From Lentzea albidocapillata (GTDB taxonomy: Bacteria; Actinomycetota; Actinomycetes; Mycobacteriales; Pseudonocardiaceae), in the NCBI RefSeq assembly GCF_000719115.1, contig NZ_JOEA01000027.1, positions 29,374 through 93,373 on the forward strand: DNA of 64,000 nt, in the 5' to 3' direction. Within the stretch, counting starts at the first letter, position 1. Each line of letters starts with the position of its first letter. The translations under genes and the position numbers were made by a program. Shown piece by piece: positions 10,101-17,739 of the stretch. Below the pieces are notes generated by a model. It did no database searches. It saw only the letters and a list, made by a program, of their open reading frames with translations, and was not told the origin of the DNA.

Positions 10101-10427
10101 TCGGGTACGCGGCTCGCGTTCGTGGGTTCGGCCGCCAACGGGGCGCGCACCAAGCCGGCCACGGTGACGTTCACGGACGGCACCACCGCCACCGTCGAGA
10201 TCGGCTTCAGCGACTGGACGCTCGGCGGCGGTGGGGCAGCCCCCAGCTACGGCAACGTGATCGTCGCGGCCACGCCGTACCGCAACCAGTCGGGTGGCGG
10301 CAGCGAGAAGGTCGCCACCCACATCTTCGCCACGAAGACGTACGTGGCTCCGGAGGGCAAGACTCTGCAGAGCGTGACGCTTCCGGAGGATGGAAACATG
10401 CACCTCTTCGCCATCGCCACCGCCTAG
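7170..10427 (+). CDS. Secreted GH92 alpha-1,2-mannosidase
   Basis: 1085-aa exported glycoside hydrolase of family 92 (calcium-dependent exo-alpha-mannosidases acting on N-glycans or mannans). A signal peptide ends near ASA-QP (about residue 25). The GH92 fold follows, with the N-terminal hallmark VNPFIGT..GNTFPGA..PFGM, the VWDRWTHNGG and VEGSSAQYTWMV segments, and the GNDDLGAMSSW motif near residue 684. After about residue 800 come an NEW3-like beta domain and a C-terminal beta domain rich in Gly and Thr, probably carbohydrate-binding. It shares the family with the unexported enzyme at 56165-58372. A perfect GACAACGTTGTC palindrome lies inside the gene (7905-7916). Confidence 0.93.
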   Translation: MQRRVLTTAAVAAAMTFGVVPASAQPEIQVVPDPAAHVNPFIGTTNLGNTFPGAVVPFGMFSFSPEASRGNTLRAAAPGGYRYDATKIRGFSLTHMSGTGCAGGSGDIPIFPHVGAVTTSPTTDATDAVYASEFTHADEVAKPGRYDVTLKSGAKAELSATERTGAARFSFPADKPATVLINTSKSQVGSSDAQTVVDKDKRTITGSVTSGNFCGYINQAGRRSYYTLHFVAEFDQEFTEVGTYQDNVVTPGSTSSKGGTTYGTNGWPVLGKGSGAYLGFAPGSQVGVRVGISYVSLDNARENLRAENKGQSIEDMRDNAYIAWQKQLRRIEVGGGSDDERTKFYTALYHSLLHPNLFSDVNGEYAGFDGRTHKIDKRRQKAQYGTFSGWDVYRSQLQLLTLLEPQIGSDIAQSLLNQAEQNNGVWDRWTHNGGGTHVMNGDPAPIALAAISAFGGDKYDLRSSLKSLVKAATVPTALDLSKEGWAVMSVGQRPSLDKYLQNKYMPAVSNAWGGAAETLEISAADFAISQLAERTGDKKIAKTFAERAQWWQNNFDPVADRTGGYIRNRNADGTWVKDFTPDTGNGFVEGSSAQYTWMVTHNVAGLVDSLGGRERANKRLDDFFHNADGTWALTGRGGAKSELDNEPSVNVPWLYNYTGQPAKAQETLRETINTLWKNAPGGIPGNDDLGAMSSWFVFTSMGIYPQVPSRAELVLSSPLFTSVKINRGGGKDITITASAANTATKYVQSLKVNGRASSKTWLPESFVERGGKLDFVLGKAPSAWGTGASDAPPSFREGEKPIRHDQPYFLTVEPRQLVVEPGKSVTAKVDSVKLYDGDPKATYTITGSDALTFTPATGAVPGDFTVAAKPDAAQGFYDITVTVNVEGAAKPVVLPQIVKVAPAGSMLAAVNNVGASADATGEGDFDGGGYSYSREALATAGLPPGGTGTVDGLTFTWPSSPPGRPDNATAAKQTLALSGTRLAFVGSAANGARTKPATVTFTDGTTATVEIGFSDWTLGGGGAAPSYGNVIVAATPYRNQSGGGSEKVATHIFATKTYVAPEGKTLQSVTLPEDGNMHLFAIATA
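7905..7916. promoter_or_regulatory. Perfect copy of the putative LacI operator inside the GH92 gene
   Basis: GACAACGTTGTC, identical to the copy over the lacI start at 58848-58859. It encodes Asp-Asn-Val-Val and uses the GTT codon, uncommon in this GC-rich sequence. An intragenic operator or roadblock role is inference. Confidence 0.4.
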
Positions 10428-10436
10428 CGGGTTCGG

Positions 10437-10484
10437 GTGTCTGCAAGTACTGCCGACTGGACGGTCGGCAGTACTTGCAGACAC
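10437..10484. terminator. Long perfect hairpin after the secreted GH92 gene
   Basis: Two perfectly complementary 21-base arms (10437-10457 and 10464-10484) around a 6-base loop, 9 bases after the GH92 stop. A second small hairpin (GCCCT..AGGGC) follows directly. It is the likely transcription terminator; it is unusually long and perfect. Confidence 0.75.
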
Positions 10485-10498
10485 GCCCTCAGGGCGGG

Positions 10499-10512
10499 TG
10501 AGAGCGCTCTCA
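10499..10512. promoter_or_regulatory. 14-bp palindromic operator-like site TGAGAGCGCTCTCA
   Basis: A perfect palindrome about 90 bases upstream of the tandem-HTH regulator gene. It closely resembles sites of CebR-type LacI-family sugar regulators of actinomycetes (known pattern TGGGAGCGCTCCCA). Which protein binds it is inference; a related but asymmetric GAGAGCGCT half lies before the kinase gene (28648-28660, minus strand). Confidence 0.45.
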
Positions 10513-10604
10513 TGGCTGATGTCAACGCCCAGCCGGGGGCTGGCGCCAGGGCGTATGGTGGGACCGATCCGAGTGCCGCCGACTCGCTCTGAGCGTGAGG
10601 CGCC

Positions 10605-11327
10605 ATGCCCAACTGCGTGCGATCGACGAGGATCGCAGTGCACTCGCGGGAACGGCTGACCACCGATGCCGTCGCGAGCTGGCTCGACGCGCTACCTGGC
10701 TGGCTCGTCGTCGGCACCGCCTACTCACAGGACGATCTCCTGCTGCTCTGCCGGCTTCGGCCTCCTGACGTCGTCGTCGGCCAGCTCGAACCGGAATCCC
10801 TACCGGAAATTCCACTTGTCCGGTTGTGCCCGGCCTCCGGGCTCGCGTCTCTGCGCACCCAACTCGAACGCATCTCGCTCCCGCCTCAGCGCCGAAGCGC
10901 GCCGGGTGCGCTGACCGACCGCGAGATGGAGGTGCTCGCCCACGTCTGCTCCGGACTGTCCGCCGCGCAACTCGCGGCCGTCCTGCGGCTCTCCCCGCAC
11001 ACGGTGGTCAACTACAAGCGCCGCATCTTCACCAAACTCGGCGTGCAGAGCCGGGTGCAGGCGGCCGCGGTCGTCTCACGGCTCGGCCTGGTGCGCTCGT
11101 CCTGCTCGGTGCCGGCCGCTCATGAGAACGTTCCCACGCTCACTCATCGGGAGCACGACATCCTCGACTCGATCGCGCGGGGTGAGTCGGTGCGACAGAC
11201 CGCCCGCGCGCTGGGGATCGCGGTGAAGACCGTGGAGTCGGAGCAACGGCAGCTGTTCTTCAAGCTGCGAGTGCACAATCGGTCGCAGGCGTTCTCGGAG
11301 GCGCAGCGACTCGGGCTGCTCACGTAG
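10605..11327 (+). CDS. LuxR-type regulator with two tandem HTH domains
   Basis: 240-aa putative DNA-binding protein. The N-terminal 95 residues resemble a degenerate receiver domain (IAVHSRERLTTDAV..PPDVVVGQL) without a clear phosphoacceptor Asp. Two LuxR-type HTH units then follow in series. The first, about residues 102-165, has LTDREMEVLAHVCSG and a recognition helix in SPHTVVNYKRRIFTKLGV. The second, about 176-239, has LTHREHDILDSIARG and AVKTVESEQRQLFFKLRV. Two HTHs in one short chain are uncommon and suggest binding of a double site as a monomer or a high-order complex. The next gene, the peroxidase, starts 69 bases after its stop. Confidence 0.82.
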   Translation: MPNCVRSTRIAVHSRERLTTDAVASWLDALPGWLVVGTAYSQDDLLLLCRLRPPDVVVGQLEPESLPEIPLVRLCPASGLASLRTQLERISLPPQRRSAPGALTDREMEVLAHVCSGLSAAQLAAVLRLSPHTVVNYKRRIFTKLGVQSRVQAAAVVSRLGLVRSSCSVPAAHENVPTLTHREHDILDSIARGESVRQTARALGIAVKTVESEQRQLFFKLRVHNRSQAFSEAQRLGLLT

Positions 11328-11396
11328 TTGTTTCGCGTCCCTGCATGGTTTTTCGTCCGTGCGGAGATGAGTGATCTTGCAGAACACTGCGCTGAC

Positions 11397-12911
11397 ATGG
11401 GCAATCTCACCAGACGTGGATTCCTGGGAGGCGTCGCGGGCGCCGGTGCAGTGACATTGGCGCCCTCCCCTGCCGCCGCGCGGGTGGTCGCCGCTGAGGC
11501 GGCCACCTCGCCCCGGTTCTTCGGACGGATGTTCCCCGGGCTGCCACCGTTCGCCGAGAACACGCCGCGCGTTCAGGACGCGTTGCGTGCGATGGGCGCA
11601 CCGGGCGGGCCGTTGGACGCCAAGGATCCGTTGCACGAAGGACCTGTCCGGCTCATCACCAATCCGGAGTTGAGCCCTGGCAACCTCGACAACCCCTTCA
11701 ACACCGCGGGAACGACGTTCCTCGGGCAGTTCGTCGATCACGACTTCACGTTCGACCTCAACTCGCGGCTCGCGGTGCCGGCCGTGCCCGAGCAGAGTCC
11801 GAACACGCGGAATCCCACCCTGTCACTGGATTCCGTGTATGGCGGCGGTCCTGTCCTGTCGCCCCAGCTGTACGACTCCGGCGACCGGGCCAAGTTCCGG
11901 GTGGAGAACGGCGGGCTGTTCGAGGACCTGCCCCGGCGCTCTGACGGTGTGGCGATCATCGGGGACCCGCGCAACGACGAGAACCTGATGATCGCCGGGC
12001 TGCACGCGGCGTTCCTGTTGTTCCACAACCGGGTCGTGGACCGGCTGCGCGCCGAGGGTGTCCCCGGCGATCGGGTCTTCGCTGACGCGCAGAGAACCGT
12101 TGTGTGGCACTACCAGTGGATCGTGTTGCACGAGTTGCTGCCGCAGATCATCGGGTTCGGGATCACGCAGGACGTCCTCACGCACGGGCGGCGCTTCTAC
12201 CGGCCGGCGCAGGGCGAGCACTTCATGCCGGTGGAGTTCCAGGGCGCGTGCTACCGGTTCGGGCACAGCCAGGTGCGGCCGTCGTACCGCGCGAACCTGA
12301 AGGGAGACAACGGTCAGCCGTTCTTCGGCTTCATCTTTGATCCCGCGGCCGAGGGACAGAGCGATCCGGTGGACCTGCGCGGCGGGCGGCGGGCGCGCCG
12401 GAGGTTCATCGGGTGGCAGACGTTCTTCGACTTCGGGGACGGCCAGGTGCGGCCGAACAAGCGAGTCGACACGCACATCTCGACGCCGCTGTTCCGGCTG
12501 CCGCTCGGGGCGATCCCGGACGGTTCGCCGCCCGTTGCGCTACCGCAGCGCAACCTGCTCAGGCACCTCACGTGGTCCCTGCCGTCCGGGCAGGAGATCG
12601 CCCGGGCGATGGGCATCCCGGTGCTGGACTCGGTGCCGGAGCTACGGGAGTTCGGCTTCGACCGCTCGACACCGCTCTGGTACTACACGTTGCGTGAGGC
12701 CGAGACGCTCGGTGACGGCATCTCGCTCGCGGGCGCCTCGGCCCGGCTGGTCGGTGAGGTGTTCATCGGCCTGCTGCAGCTGGATCCCGAGTCGTACCTG
12801 AGGCAGCAGCCGAACTGGAAGCCGACGCTGCCGTCGCGGACCGCGGGCCAGTTCGGAACTGTCGACCTGCTCACGTTCGCCCGCGTCGATCCCGCGAGCC
12901 GGGGCCAATAG
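11397..12911 (+). CDS. Tat-exported animal-type haem peroxidase
   Basis: 504-aa haem peroxidase of the animal (myeloperoxidase-like) family. The N-terminus is a Tat signal with the twin-arginine motif LTRRGFLGG and a hydrophobic stretch ending near AAARVV. The distal-side motif GQFVDHDFTFD lies near residues 106-116 and the DENLMIAGLHAAFLLFHN helix with HELLPQIIG follows, as in other bacterial members. I chose the ATG at 11397; the ATG at 11367 would add ten residues before the twin arginines. It may oxidise halides or phenols outside the cell. It is followed by the nucleotidyltransferase gene, whose promoter box overlaps this gene's stop. Confidence 0.88.
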   Translation: MGNLTRRGFLGGVAGAGAVTLAPSPAAARVVAAEAATSPRFFGRMFPGLPPFAENTPRVQDALRAMGAPGGPLDAKDPLHEGPVRLITNPELSPGNLDNPFNTAGTTFLGQFVDHDFTFDLNSRLAVPAVPEQSPNTRNPTLSLDSVYGGGPVLSPQLYDSGDRAKFRVENGGLFEDLPRRSDGVAIIGDPRNDENLMIAGLHAAFLLFHNRVVDRLRAEGVPGDRVFADAQRTVVWHYQWIVLHELLPQIIGFGITQDVLTHGRRFYRPAQGEHFMPVEFQGACYRFGHSQVRPSYRANLKGDNGQPFFGFIFDPAAEGQSDPVDLRGGRRARRRFIGWQTFFDFGDGQVRPNKRVDTHISTPLFRLPLGAIPDGSPPVALPQRNLLRHLTWSLPSGQEIARAMGIPVLDSVPELREFGFDRSTPLWYYTLREAETLGDGISLAGASARLVGEVFIGLLQLDPESYLRQQPNWKPTLPSRTAGQFGTVDLLTFARVDPASRGQ

Positions 12912-12914
12912 GGT
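12909..12914 (+). promoter_or_regulatory. -10 box overlapping the peroxidase stop codon
   Basis: TAGGGT starts on the TAG stop of the peroxidase gene and ends just before two GTG codons in series (12918 and 12921). The second GTG is at the expected transcription start, so a leaderless transcript beginning at 12921 is likely. Confidence 0.45.
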
Positions 12915-12917
12915 TGG

Positions 12918-13646
12918 GTGGTGTTCACAGTTTCCGAACGCGACCAGCTGCGCCGCGACCTCGTCAACGCCGCCGACACCGACCCGCGCGTGGTCGGGGC
13001 GGCGTTGACCGGTTCGGCGGCCGTGGGCCGGGAAGACCGCTGGTCGGATATCGACTTCGCGCTGTCGATCGACCGCGAGCTGAACGCGGTGGTGGCCGAC
13101 TGGACCGCGCTGATTTACGCGTGCGGCGCGGTCAGCCACCTCGACGTGCGGCGCGGCACTGTCCTCTTCCGGGTTTTCCTGATGCGTTCGACGCTGCAGG
13201 TGGACATCGCGTTCTGGCCCTCCTCCGAGTTCGGCGCGACCGGGCCGACGTTCCGGCTGCTGTTCGGCGAAACCAACCACCTGCCGCCGTCCGGTCAGCC
13301 CGACCGCGCCGAGCTCATCGGGTTGGCCTGGCTGCACGGGTTGCACGCGCGGTCGTCCATCGCGCGTGGCCGCGGGTGGCAGGCGGTCTACATGATCAAC
13401 GGGATGCGCGACCAGGTGATGTCGCTGTGGTGCCTTCGCGAGGGCGTGAACGCGGTGCAGGGGCGCGGGCTGGACGACCTGCGGGATGCCGACGCGTTCG
13501 CGGGGACCTTGGTGCTGTCCACGCATCCTGACGAGCTGGCTCGTGCGTTTCATGTGTTGACAGGGCTGTTGCTCGGGGAGATCGACGAGCCGGAGCTGCG
13601 GGAGGCTGTCCGGGCGTTGTCACCTGCGGCAGGGGCGCAGCGCTGA
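12918..13646 (+). CDS. Nucleotidyltransferase-fold protein
   Basis: 242-aa protein with the minimal nucleotidyltransferase pattern: a GSAAVGREDRWSDIDFAL segment (residues 30-47) gives the GS and the Asp-x-Asp metal-binding pair, and a third acidic position may be in VDIAF. The C-terminal half is helical. Relatives include aminoglycoside adenylyltransferases and stand-alone housekeeping members, so antibiotic resistance cannot be claimed. The start is GTG 12918 or more likely 12921. Cytoplasmic; no clear partner gene. Confidence 0.75.
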   Translation: MVFTVSERDQLRRDLVNAADTDPRVVGAALTGSAAVGREDRWSDIDFALSIDRELNAVVADWTALIYACGAVSHLDVRRGTVLFRVFLMRSTLQVDIAFWPSSEFGATGPTFRLLFGETNHLPPSGQPDRAELIGLAWLHGLHARSSIARGRGWQAVYMINGMRDQVMSLWCLREGVNAVQGRGLDDLRDADAFAGTLVLSTHPDELARAFHVLTGLLLGEIDEPELREAVRALSPAAGAQR

Positions 13647-13817
13647 GCAACCTGGGGACGCTGCAGGGGGATGGGATCGGCGGTGGGCGGCAACCCGTCC
13701 TCCGCTGCGACGGCGCGAAGCACAGGCCACCGGGGAGGTGGTGGCTCACGCACTCACCGGGCGGCTGTTCGCACGATCACGTAGCAACGTGGTCAGAGGC
13801 CGTGCTGTCGGCCGCGA

Positions 13818-14213
13818 TCACGGGGCCGGCACCGGCTGAGGCCGTGCGGGCATCGTCTCCCGCAGCAGCAGGCCGGCGGTGAGCAGCACCAGCACGGCCG
13901 CCGAGCCGTGCACCGCCAGCGCGTAGCCCACGGTTCCGCCGTGTGTGATCACGGCGAGGCAGTCGCCGATCGGGATGATCGAGTCCGCGAGGACCACCCA
14001 GCCCAGCGCTCGCCGCTGCTTCATCAGCAGCAGGATCAGGGCTGTCAGCGCGTACGCGATGTCGCGCACCCCCTTCACGACGTAGTAGCCGGTCGGGTCC
14101 ACGATGCCGAATCCCGCCGCCGCTCCGTCGCCGTTGAGCAGGTAGCCCAGGCCGAAGTACAGCCCTGCCGCGACGACGAGCCAGGACATGACGGTGGTCA
14201 GGGTCAGCTTCAT
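13818..14213 (-). CDS. DUF4267 small membrane protein
   Basis: 131 aa with four predicted transmembrane helices (near residues 5-27, 44-63, 70-90 and 95-117) and a conserved VKGVRDIAYAL segment typical of DUF4267. A strong GGAGGA ribosome site precedes the ATG. It is divergent from a TetR gene across a 92-base region filled with operator-like repeats, so it is very probably the TetR target. The function of the family is not known; by analogy it could serve stress tolerance or export, which is a guess. The 170 bases between it and the nucleotidyltransferase gene show no feature. Confidence 0.82.
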   Translation of the reverse strand: MKLTLTTVMSWLVVAAGLYFGLGYLLNGDGAAAGFGIVDPTGYYVVKGVRDIAYALTALILLLMKQRRALGWVVLADSIIPIGDCLAVITHGGTVGYALAVHGSAAVLVLLTAGLLLRETMPARPQPVPAP

Positions 14214-14230
14214 TGCATCCTCCGAGTAAA

Positions 14231-14245
14231 TCTAGCAGTGCTAGC
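14231..14245. promoter_or_regulatory. TetR operator copy 1
   Basis: TCTAGCAGTGCTAGC, 14 of 15 bases identical to copy 2 (14282-14296). It lies downstream of a TAGTGT -10 box (14262-14267, minus strand) of the DUF4267 gene, a position suited to repression. A related partial palindrome CTAACACTAG sits between the copies (14259-14268). Confidence 0.7.
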
Positions 14246-14281
14246 GACAGGAGCGACGCTAACACTAGAGGCGCTCGGATG

Positions 14282-14296
14282 TCTAGCAGTGCTAGA
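14282..14296. promoter_or_regulatory. TetR operator copy 2
   Basis: TCTAGCAGTGCTAGA, a perfect 7-1-7 palindrome directly upstream of the likely GTG start of the tetR gene. It overlaps a TAGATT -10 box (14293-14298), which points to autoregulation. Confidence 0.7.
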
Positions 14297-14305
14297 TTCA
14301 GCGGC

Positions 14306-14893
14306 GTGACCATCCAGAACCGGCGTGAGCGCGAGCGCGCCGAACGCCATCAGCTGATCATCGACGCCGCCCGGGACCTGGCCGAGGCGGAGGGCTGGGA
14401 CGCGGTCACCACGCGCAGGCTCGCCGAGAAGGTCGAGTACAGCCAGCCGGTGCTCTACAGCCACTTCAAGGGCAAGGACGCGATCGTGCGCGCGGTCGCG
14501 ATCCAGGGGTGCGGTGAGCTGGCCCGGCTGTTGCGGAAAGCCCGTCCGTCACGAGGGGAGTCACGGCTGCGGGCCGCGGCGGAGGCGTACCTGGAGTTCG
14601 CGCAACGAAGGCCCGCGCTCTACGACGCGATGTTCGTGCAGCAGTCCGACATCCCGTGGGGCACGGACGAGGTGCCGCAGGAGCTGCTCGACGCGTTCGG
14701 AGAACTGGTCGCCGCGGTCGAACCCGTTCGAGGCGAACGAGACCTGGGGGCGTTGACGGAGGTCTTCTGGAGCTCGCTGCACGGCATCGCGACGCTCATG
14801 CAGGGCGGGAGACTGCGACCGGTGCACGACGAGACCCGCCTCGACCTGCTGCTAGGTGCGCTCAGCCTCACAAAGCACGAAGACGGGCTTTGA
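14306..14893 (+). CDS. TetR-family transcriptional repressor
   Basis: 195-aa one-component regulator. The N-terminal HTH occupies about residues 10-56 (LIIDAARDLAEAEGWDAVTT through YSQPVLYSHFKGKDAI); the C-terminal ligand domain is of the TetR_C type. The frame is open to 14213, but the upstream part contains the operator, and a TAGATT box (14293-14298) predicts a leaderless transcript starting at the GTG 14306, which I chose. The ligand is unknown. The 3' end overlaps the convergent methyltransferase gene by 42 bases. Confidence 0.83.
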   Translation: MTIQNRRERERAERHQLIIDAARDLAEAEGWDAVTTRRLAEKVEYSQPVLYSHFKGKDAIVRAVAIQGCGELARLLRKARPSRGESRLRAAAEAYLEFAQRRPALYDAMFVQQSDIPWGTDEVPQELLDAFGELVAAVEPVRGERDLGALTEVFWSSLHGIATLMQGGRLRPVHDETRLDLLLGALSLTKHEDGL

Positions 14894-16012
14894 GCCGATC
14901 CGGGTCAGCACGACCGTGGCCGACGCGGAACCGGAGAGCTTCAGGCGTTTGCGCATCGTGTTCGGGTCGACGTCCAGACCGCGCACCAGGATCTCCAGCC
15001 GGCCGACCGACCGCGTCTTCAGCAACGACTTGAGCGACTTCTCCGTGTAGTGCCCGTGTTCGAGCACGCGGAACGCCCGGATGCCCGCAGGAGGCCTGGA
15101 CCCGCTCAGGTACGCGATGCGTTCGTCGAGCTGCCACAACCCGTGCCGGGCCGCGTAATGACGCACCAGACCGGCACGCACGACCGCGCCGTCCGGATCG
15201 ATGAGCCACTCGCCGGGCGGAGCGACCTGGCAGTCGTCCGGTTCGGCGTCCGTCAGGGTCCACGAGTCAGAGCCGTGCAGAACGGAGGCGCGGCGCGTAA
15301 CCCCAGGCGTGGCAAGGCCTCGCGTCCACAGGCAGGCTTCGCGGACCGCGCCGTCGAGGGACACGACCTCGACCTCGGCAGCCCACGGCGCGACGGCGAA
15401 GTCGATGCCGGGGGCGCACTTCACGGCGAGATCCACACCCGAATAGACCTCGGACAGCTCGTCCAGCGGCGGCACGAAGTCCGAGGGGTTCCACTTGCGG
15501 CGCCCGGACGAGTCACGGCGAGCGGGGTCCGCGGTGACGGCCGAAGCACGCGACACCGGACGCAGTGCATCGGCGACGACGACGAGCTGACCCGGAACGT
15601 TGTTGCGCGCCATGGCAAGCCGCACGGGGTCGAGATCCGAGCCGACGCAGGCGGAGGCCACCTCGCTCAGCGCGAAGAGGTCCGCGCCGACCGAACAGGT
15701 GACGTCGTGCACCGAGCGACCGGCGAACCGAAGCGCGCGATGCCGGGCGACAGTGGAAGCCGTGGCCTGTTGCAGAGCGTCGTCGGTGAAGAGCCACGAC
15801 GCAGCGGAGTCCAGTTTGGACACCGCGCGACGCCTCAGCAGCACGGTTTCCACGACCGGGGCGAAACCGGGACCCAGGCGCCTGCGGGCCGTCTCGACGT
15901 CGCGCAACCGGGAAGCGTCGGAGAACGGCAACGCGTCCACCTCGGCCAGCGCGGCGGTTCCGGCGGCGGAGCGCAGGAACGCCACGTCGGCGGTGGTGAA
16001 CGCGTAGCCCAA
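14852..16012 (-). CDS. Class I SAM-dependent methyltransferase with THUMP-like C-terminal domain
   Basis: 386 aa. The N-terminus is helical; a Rossmann fold begins with VHDVTCSVGADLFALSE (residues about 99-115) as the SAM-binding glycine motif, followed by GSDLDPVRLAMARNN. The last 100 residues match the THUMP-like domain seen after such methyltransferases, suggesting an RNA or nucleic-acid substrate. The next upstream gene, also a methyltransferase, ends one base away, so both are probably cotranscribed together with the enoyl-CoA hydratase. It converges with tetR with a 42-base overlap. Confidence 0.8.
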   Translation of the reverse strand: MGYAFTTADVAFLRSAAGTAALAEVDALPFSDASRLRDVETARRRLGPGFAPVVETVLLRRRAVSKLDSAASWLFTDDALQQATASTVARHRALRFAGRSVHDVTCSVGADLFALSEVASACVGSDLDPVRLAMARNNVPGQLVVVADALRPVSRASAVTADPARRDSSGRRKWNPSDFVPPLDELSEVYSGVDLAVKCAPGIDFAVAPWAAEVEVVSLDGAVREACLWTRGLATPGVTRRASVLHGSDSWTLTDAEPDDCQVAPPGEWLIDPDGAVVRAGLVRHYAARHGLWQLDERIAYLSGSRPPAGIRAFRVLEHGHYTEKSLKSLLKTRSVGRLEILVRGLDVDPNTMRKRLKLSGSASATVVLTRIGSKPVFVLCEAERT

Positions 16013-16013
16013 C

Positions 16014-16970
16014 TCAGGAAGTCTTCTTACCGGTGATCGACACGTTGTAGAACACCTCGCGCGGCAGCACCTTCGCGAAGACGTTCTGGTCGACCCACGT
16101 GAGGTTCTGCCAGGTGCGGTAGGCGAACATCGCCCACCCGAAGCCCAGCTTCTCGCGCGGCACGGCGGCCTCGAACGTGCGCACCGGCCAGCCGAACAGA
16201 GCCGCGGACAGCTCGTCGGTCACCGCGCGGACGCCGACGGCACCGGCGCGACGAGCCGTGGCCTCCAGCTGGTCCGGGTCGAACGTGTGCAGGTCGACCA
16301 CGGCCTCCAGCGCGGCCGCGCGGGAGGACTCGTCGAGCTCCTCCTGCGGACGGCGCCAGTCGCCCAGCACCGGCACGGCCTTGGTGATGTTGGTGGTCAG
16401 CCACCACGTCGCCTGGCCGAGCTTGCGGGCGTAGAAGTTGCCGATGTTCGTCGGGTCACCCGCGAACACGAACTTGCCGCCGGGCTTCAGCACGCGCAGC
16501 ACCTCGCGCATCGCCGCCTCCACATCCGGGATGTGGTGCAGCACCGCGTGACCGACGACGAGGTCGAACGTGTTGTCCTCGTACGGGATGCGCTCGGCGT
16601 CGGCCACACGGCCGTCGACGTCCAGCCCGAGGTGCTCGGCGTTGCGCAGCGCGACCTCGACCATGCCGGGCGACAGGTCGGTGACCGAGCCCTTCTTGAT
16701 CACTTCGCCCTGCATCAGGTTCAGCAGGAAGAAACCCGTGCCGCAGCCCAGTTCCAGCGCGTGCTCGTACGGGCCGACGTCACCCGCGGCGGCGCGGAAC
16801 CTGTCCGTCGCGTAGGTGATGCAGCGGTCGTCGTACGAGATCGACCACTTCTCGTCGTACGTGCCCGCTTCCCAGTCGTGGTAGAGCACCTGCGCGAGCT
16901 TGGTGTCCTTGTAGGCCGCCTCGACCTCTTCCGCGGTCGCGTGCGGGTTCGGTGCCGGATCAGTTGCCAC
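16014..16970 (-). CDS. Class I SAM-dependent methyltransferase
   Basis: 318 aa. Motif I is ALELGCGTGFFLLNL (near residues 71-85), the acidic post-I residue is in VTDLSPGMVEVA, and the motif DLVVGHAVLHHIPD with REVLRVLKPGGKFVFAG follows, so the Methyltransf_11/25 core is complete. The C-terminal third is extended and includes an aromatic-rich WAMFAYRTWQNLTWVD segment. The substrate is not evident. Its start overlaps the end of the enoyl-CoA hydratase gene by 11 bases, which indicates translational coupling. Confidence 0.87.
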   Translation of the reverse strand: MATDPAPNPHATAEEVEAAYKDTKLAQVLYHDWEAGTYDEKWSISYDDRCITYATDRFRAAAGDVGPYEHALELGCGTGFFLLNLMQGEVIKKGSVTDLSPGMVEVALRNAEHLGLDVDGRVADAERIPYEDNTFDLVVGHAVLHHIPDVEAAMREVLRVLKPGGKFVFAGDPTNIGNFYARKLGQATWWLTTNITKAVPVLGDWRRPQEELDESSRAAALEAVVDLHTFDPDQLEATARRAGAVGVRAVTDELSAALFGWPVRTFEAAVPREKLGFGWAMFAYRTWQNLTWVDQNVFAKVLPREVFYNVSITGKKTS

Positions 16971-17739
16971 TGAAGTTCGCCTTTCCGGGACCGTTCGCGA
17001 TGAACGACTCCACGCCGTTCTTCTTGTCCTCGGTCGCGAACAACGCCGCGAAGAGGTGGCTTTCGAGCTTCAGGCCCGACTCCAGGTCGGTGTCGAGGCC
17101 ACCGTCGACGGCGGCCTTCGTCGCGGCCAGCGCGAGCACGGGCCCGTTGACGAACTGCTTGGCCCAGCGCACGGCCGCGGCGTACACGTCGTCGGGCGCC
17201 ACGACCTCGTCGACCATGCCGATCTCGAGCGCCTCCTGGGCGCCGACGAACCGGCCGGTGTAGAGCAGGTCCTTGGTCTTCGACGGACCGATCAGGCGGG
17301 CGAGGCGCTGCGTGCCGCCACCGCCGGGGATCAGGCCGAGCAGGATCTCGGGCTGGCCGACCTTCGCGTTGTCACCGGCGATGCGGCGGTCGCAGCCGAG
17401 AGCGACCTCGAAGCCGCCGCCCAGCGCGTATCCGGTGATCGCGGCGACCGTCGGCTTCGGCACCGAGGCCAGCGCGCCGAGAGCGTCGGACAGGCTCTTG
17501 GCCCGCAGCGTCATCTCGGCGTGGGAGATCTGCGCGAACTCCTTGACGTCCGCGCCGGCCGCGAAGACCTTCTCGCCGCCGTAGACGATGACCGCGTAGA
17601 CGTCCGAACGCTCCGAGGCCTCCTTCGCGGCGGCCTGGAGCTCGGTCTGCACCTGCCGGTTCAGGGCATTCATCGGCGGCCGCTCCAGGCGGATAGTGCC
17701 GATCCCGTCTTGAACCTCAAGCCTCACGAACTCAGCCAC
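16960..17739 (-). CDS. Enoyl-CoA hydratase/isomerase-family protein
   Basis: 259-aa crotonase-fold enzyme, the usual length. The oxyanion-hole segments are seen as EKVFAAGADVKEFA and ITGYALGGGFEVALGCD, and the second catalytic region is QPEILLGLIPGGGGTQRLAR with the conserved Glu. These fit a true enoyl-CoA hydratase of fatty-acid beta-oxidation. It is the first gene of a three-gene minus-strand group with two methyltransferases. An AGGAG-type site precedes the ATG. The 184 bases upstream to the ABC gene show no other feature. Confidence 0.92.
   Translation of the reverse strand: MAEFVRLEVQDGIGTIRLERPPMNALNRQVQTELQAAAKEASERSDVYAVIVYGGEKVFAAGADVKEFAQISHAEMTLRAKSLSDALGALASVPKPTVAAITGYALGGGFEVALGCDRRIAGDNAKVGQPEILLGLIPGGGGTQRLARLIGPSKTKDLLYTGRFVGAQEALEIGMVDEVVAPDDVYAAAVRWAKQFVNGPVLALAATKAAVDGGLDTDLESGLKLESHLFAALFATEDKKNGVESFIANGPGKANFSGN

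Noticed and set aside
7086..10643. 1185-codon minus-strand open frame opposite the secreted GH92 gene
   Set aside because: Composition is Arg, Val and Gly shadow type, it has no domain, and the plus strand encodes a full GH92 enzyme with a signal peptide.
15596..15607. Partial match to the LacI palindrome (AACGTTGTT) in the THUMP-like methyltransferase gene
   Set aside because: Only 8 of 12 positions fit and one half is unlike; chance is sufficient.
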